DNA of 8,744 nt from CAINVV01 sp964528535 (GTDB taxonomy: Bacteria; Bacteroidota; Bacteroidia; Bacteroidales; Prolixibacteraceae). The position numbers were made by a program, and so were the translations under genes. Location: positions 1 to 8,744 of the forward strand of contig CAZGSQ010000146.1 in the NCBI GenBank assembly GCA_964528535.1, written 5' to 3'. The notes below the pieces were generated by a model. That model saw only the letters and a list, made by a program, of their open reading frames with translations. It was not told the DNA's origin and made no database searches. Shown in pieces: positions 7,601-8,744 of the stretch. The stretch's first letter is position 1. The number at the start of each line of letters is the position of its first letter.

Positions 7601-8011
7601 GGCGCCATTTTTTTCAGAATTGTAAGGTGATGGTTTTGTCCCGACTACCGTGACTTCTCCAACCGTTGCATTGCTCTCCTTTAATGAAGTGTTGAGTACA
7701 AAAGATTCGCCCAAAGAGAGGGTGATATCAGTAAATGAGGCCTTTGCATAACCCACAAAAGAGACATCCACTTTGTAAGGTCCGCCGGTACGCATACCCT
7801 GCAGACTGAATCGACCGTCTGCATTGGTAACAGTTCCGTACTGTGTTCCCGAAGGAACATGCACTGCAACAACGGCTGCACCAGGCAATGATTCATTGTT
7901 ACCTGTAATTCTACCACTGATTCCGGAGGTAGTAACCTGAGCCATACCAGTTGCAAACATGCTTGCAAACAAGAAAATAGTCAGGTAGAGCTTTAGAAAG
8001 TTGTTTTTCAT
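4685..8011 (-). CDS. Oar-like TonB-dependent outer-membrane receptor with carboxypeptidase-regulatory-like domain
   Basis: An 1108-residue outer-membrane beta-barrel transporter powered by TonB. Domains in order: signal peptide (1-24, cleavage near GMA|Q); a carboxypeptidase-regulatory-like/Cna-B type beta-sandwich (about 30-112, SGRITGNNESLPGAAVVAV and ADGRFSLQGM); a possible TonB box EVTVVGT (119-125); the plug (about 126-245); and the barrel to the end, closing in GIRYIFN. DVRQSGFIGASVNAVTRSGS (221-240) and GGPIIKNKLFFFVNYE (282-297) are characteristic of the Oar-type group named after Myxococcus xanthus Oar, a protein needed for protease export there. Length agrees with that group. No susD-like lipoprotein gene is adjacent, so SusC is unlikely. 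There is no N-terminal STN signalling domain, so a FecA-type sigma-linked receptor is also unlikely. The substrate cannot be inferred. The gene is single, with a strong terminator and a long AT-rich leader. Confidence 0.95.
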   Translation of the reverse strand: MKNNFLKLYLTIFLFASMFATGMAQVTTSGISGRITGNNESLPGAAVVAVHVPSGTQYGTVTNADGRFSLQGMRTGGPYKVDVSFVGYAKASFTDITLSLGESFVLNTSLKESNATVGEVTVVGTKPSPYNSEKNGASVNVSTRQIAMMPSVSRSINDVTRLTPQSSGMTIGGGNYRQNYITVDGAQFNNAFGIGTNLPGGGSPISLDAIDQISVNITPFDVRQSGFIGASVNAVTRSGSNEFTGSVYDFMSSEKYKGNKVGDAVPFVKNPSDYKMYGFRLGGPIIKNKLFFFVNYESEKNTVPGPSRVAATTAAPADGVNIARPTVSDMDMISMYLQDTYGYATGPYQGYSNQSPASKLLARVDWNISRNHKFNIRYSSTKAKSPSYPSTSTSPFSSIYTGTRQAMDAMWYQNSGYYTETNFSSLSAELNSTFGGGKYLNTLRYTNSFQDEPRSTDGKLFPFVDILNGGKPYVSFGTELFSYGNLRQVKTTTITDDISFSMGKNSFTAGLQYEANETKNGFMRFGSSFYVFNSWADFTSGAKPADFGITFSNTPGYAQAFPSFKFGQYSGYFQDEITVNSKLKLVAGLRADLPTFSQPAAAHPLVENLTFGSNQYSTATLPQSKVMFSPRIGFNYNIKEDRSLVVRGGTGIFTGRVPFVWVVSQVGDAGMVQTTMTYAGQANTPGPFKPEVNAYYPATQPAAGVIIPSTFTIISKDFKMPQSWKSSLAMDAKLPWGLKGTLEGIYNKDLHTAFFVNEGLKGGAPMNIAGYPDNRIVYPVTAAATRSLAYYQTISTDGKTVTTTAGTGGNGVSPIVLENRNQGYYYSMTAKLEKAFTHGFTGMIAYTRSEAKNLVDGSGDQASSAWNGNANVNGANSEELSYASYVVPDRLIASASYKVEYLKSMATTLSVFYEGSSQGRFSYVYSSNIVRDGAGSNNLIYVPKNASEITFVDQTVKDASGASVLWTAAAQSTAFFNYIDQDKYLRTRVGKYAERNGALMPWRNNFDAKLMQEIFVKVGGKRNTIQVSLDILNVANLINKNWGIADFYNQNNILTPTNNTSVVAGGTVKPTFKLNPYNSNQMLQATFRDNVGYSSTYSMQLGIRYIFN

Positions 8012-8086
8012 TAATGAAACAATTTAAATTACACCTAAATTAAACAATTGATAACCTTATTTTTGGTAATATTTTAACATTTATTA

Positions 8087-8148
8087 GCAAATTGCAGTGT
8101 CTTTAATTCATGCAATCAATGTGTTAAAAAAGCATGAATACAATTTGC
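8087..8148 (-). promoter_or_regulatory. Nested inverted repeats in the predicted receptor mRNA leader
   Basis: Two perfect 8-bp inverted repeats are nested. The outer pair is GCAAATTG (8087-8094) with CAATTTGC (8141-8148). The inner pair is ATTCATGC (8106-8113) with GCATGAAT (8132-8139) around an 18-base loop. On the minus strand the outer stem opens at 8148, a few bases past the start site expected from the -7 element at 8158-8165. The structure could therefore form the 5' end of the receptor transcript, 75-137 bases before its ATG. It matches no riboswitch I recognise and could instead be protein-binding DNA. Confidence 0.4.
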
Positions 8149-8157
8149 GAAGGCAGC

Positions 8158-8165
8158 CAAATATA
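8158..8165 (-). promoter_or_regulatory. Candidate -7 element for the receptor gene
   Basis: The minus strand reads TATATTTG, an exact TAnnTTTG match. It implies a leader of about 140 bases, much longer than the leaders of the other genes here. A second exact match, TAACTTTG, lies at 8194-8201 and is the alternative. Neither has a convincing -33 TTTG, so which one is used cannot be decided from sequence. Confidence 0.4.
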
Positions 8166-8206
8166 ACAATAACAGTTGATTAAATTCTATGATCAAAGTT
8201 AGCAGC

Positions 8207-8225
8207 AGTTAATTATTTATTAACT
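8207..8225. repeat. AT-rich palindrome, possible operator
   Basis: A perfect 7-bp inverted repeat, AGTTAAT / ATTAACT, flanks a 5-base centre. Its right half-site TTATTAAC (8217-8224) recurs exactly at 8238-8245, a 21-base offset or about two helical turns. It lies just upstream of the candidate receptor -7 element at 8194-8201. This fits a regulator-binding site, but AT-rich DNA produces such repeats by chance. Confidence 0.3.
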
Positions 8226-8337
8226 TTTTAGTCCTACTTATTAACATTTTTTCACCATTAAGGTTTATCTTCGAAAAAGAACAATCACCAGGATCCCACA
8301 GCATGTACCGTGACGATGTATATCTACAATGATTTCC

Positions 8338-8345
8338 TAAATTTG
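8338..8345 (+). promoter_or_regulatory. Predicted nadA promoter, -7 element
   Basis: TAAATTTG matches the Bacteroidota -7 consensus exactly and ends 20 bases before the nadA ATG, the same arrangement as for ychF, hisS and the sigma gene. No clear -33 TTTG is seen at the usual distance. Confidence 0.5.
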
Positions 8346-8365
8346 CACTGTCAAAAAATTGAGGA

Positions 8366-8700
8366 ATGAAGGATACTTACGAAAAGATGATAGATTCAAC
8401 AGGCTTTGTAGATCTGCCATTCGGGGCTGAACTGGATTTGAAGGCTGAAATTTTTAGGCTGAAGGCTGAAAAGAATGCCATCATTCTGGGGCACTACTAC
8501 CTTACTCCTGAATTGCAGGATCTCTCTGATTTTCTGGGAGACTCACTCGCACTGGCCCAACAGGCCGAATCAACAACCGCCGATATCATCTTGTTTGCTG
8601 GTGTCCATTTTATGGCCGAAACAGCGAAAATTCTTAATCCTGGTAAGAAGGTGTTGGTTCCTGATATGAAAGCAGGTTGCTCTCTGGCAGATTCGACACC
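8366..8700 (+). CDS. nadA: Quinolinate synthase NadA, N-terminal part (cut by adapter)
   Basis: NadA condenses iminoaspartate with dihydroxyacetone phosphate to quinolinate, in the cytoplasm, as a step of de novo NAD synthesis. It uses an oxygen-sensitive [4Fe-4S] cluster. Only 111 complete genuine codons are present, out of roughly 300-330 in the family. Visible motifs are: AIILGHYYLTPELQDLSDFLGDSLAL (38-63), the first substrate-binding repeat; GVHFMAETAKILNPGKKVLVPD (79-100); and AGCSLADS (103-110), whose Cys105 matches the first cluster ligand. The start at 8366 leaves a usual-length N-terminus; GAGG at 8361-8364 is too close to serve as a normal ribosome site. The frame stays open to the window end, but everything from 8701 is sequencing adapter, so residues after about 112 are not biological. 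nadB and nadC are not in the window. Confidence 0.95.
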
Positions 8701-8744
8701 AGATCGGAAGAGCACACGTCTGAACTCCAGTCACCTGAAGCTAT
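8701..8744 (+). other. Illumina TruSeq adapter plus index (sequencing artefact)
   Basis: From 8701 the bases match the Illumina TruSeq index adapter: AGATCGGAAGAGC, continuing through CACACGTCTGAACTCCAGTC to position 8734. Then comes an 8-base index CTGAAGCT (8735-8742) and the AT that starts the next constant adapter segment. All 44 bases are explained. The stretch is untrimmed adapter at a contig end and should not be annotated as genome. Confidence 0.98.

Larger units (their letters stand above)
8012..8365. other. 354-base AT-rich divergent intergenic region, receptor gene / nadA
   Basis: No gene is supportable here on either strand. The stretch is markedly more AT-rich than the flanking genes. 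It contains the nadA -7 element (8338-8345), two candidate -7 elements pointing at the receptor gene (8158-8165 and 8194-8201), a nested inverted-repeat structure (8087-8148), and a 7-bp palindrome (8207-8225) followed by a second TTATTAAC copy. It must hold both promoters because the flanking genes point away from each other. Confidence 0.8.

Noticed and set aside
1697..8011. A FecI/FecR/FecA-type surface signalling system linking the sigma factor to the receptor
   Set aside because: The membrane protein shows no FecR features, the receptor lacks an STN signalling domain, and hisS separates them with the receptor in the opposite orientation.
4685..8011. A SusCD polysaccharide-utilisation locus
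   Set aside because: There is no SusD-like lipoprotein or glycan enzyme nearby, and the plug and early barrel motifs are Oar-type.
8497..8715. Antisense open frame overlapping nadA
   Set aside because: It is the complement of conserved nadA coding sequence and its first codons derive from the adapter.
1..8744. Mobile element, CRISPR array, tRNA/rRNA or defence system
   Set aside because: No transposase or integrase, regularly spaced repeats, tRNA-like or rRNA-like sequence, or defence domain was recognised on either strand.

Overview
The window reads as a piece of a Bacteroidota chromosome carrying mostly ordinary core genes. The lineage call rests on three things: near-perfect copies of the Bacteroidota -7 promoter element (TAnnTTTG) a fixed 20-24 bases ahead of four genes, weak or absent Shine-Dalgarno sites, and gene content typical of the phylum (an Oar-like TonB-dependent receptor with a carboxypeptidase-regulatory-like domain, and an ECF sigma / membrane protein / Spy-like triplet). 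Both ends cut genes. The right end is not genomic: 8701-8744 is Illumina TruSeq adapter with an index, so the window ends at a contig edge.

Layout, left to right. At 2-469 (+) is the C-terminal half of a TIGR01777-family NAD(P)-binding epimerase. It converges, with 4 bases between, on ychF (474-1574, -), a ribosome-associated ATPase/GTPase. A 122-base divergent promoter region follows. The three-gene cluster 1697-3217 (+) encodes an ECF sigma factor, a single-pass membrane protein that is probably its anti-sigma factor, and a small exported Spy/CpxP-like protein. This cluster converges, with 6 bases between, on hisS (3224-4588, -). A 96-base gap holds the intrinsic terminator of the next gene and the hisS promoter. 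An 1108-residue Oar-like TonB-dependent receptor occupies 4685-8011 (-). A 354-base AT-rich divergent region (8012-8365) precedes the start of nadA (8366 onward, +), which breaks off in adapter after 111 genuine codons.

How the genes work together: only the sigma/anti-sigma/Spy-like trio looks like a functional unit, an envelope-stress-type module with sensor, membrane anchor and transcription factor. The other genes are independent: YchF in translation or stress, HisRS in tRNA charging, NadA in de novo NAD synthesis, the receptor in outer-membrane transport of an unknown substrate. No mobile element, CRISPR array, RNA gene or defence system is visible.

The points most worth a second look are the adapter read-through, a nested pair of inverted repeats at the predicted 5' end of the receptor mRNA, and the sigma-factor module. 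I see no convincing evidence of an undescribed biological system here.
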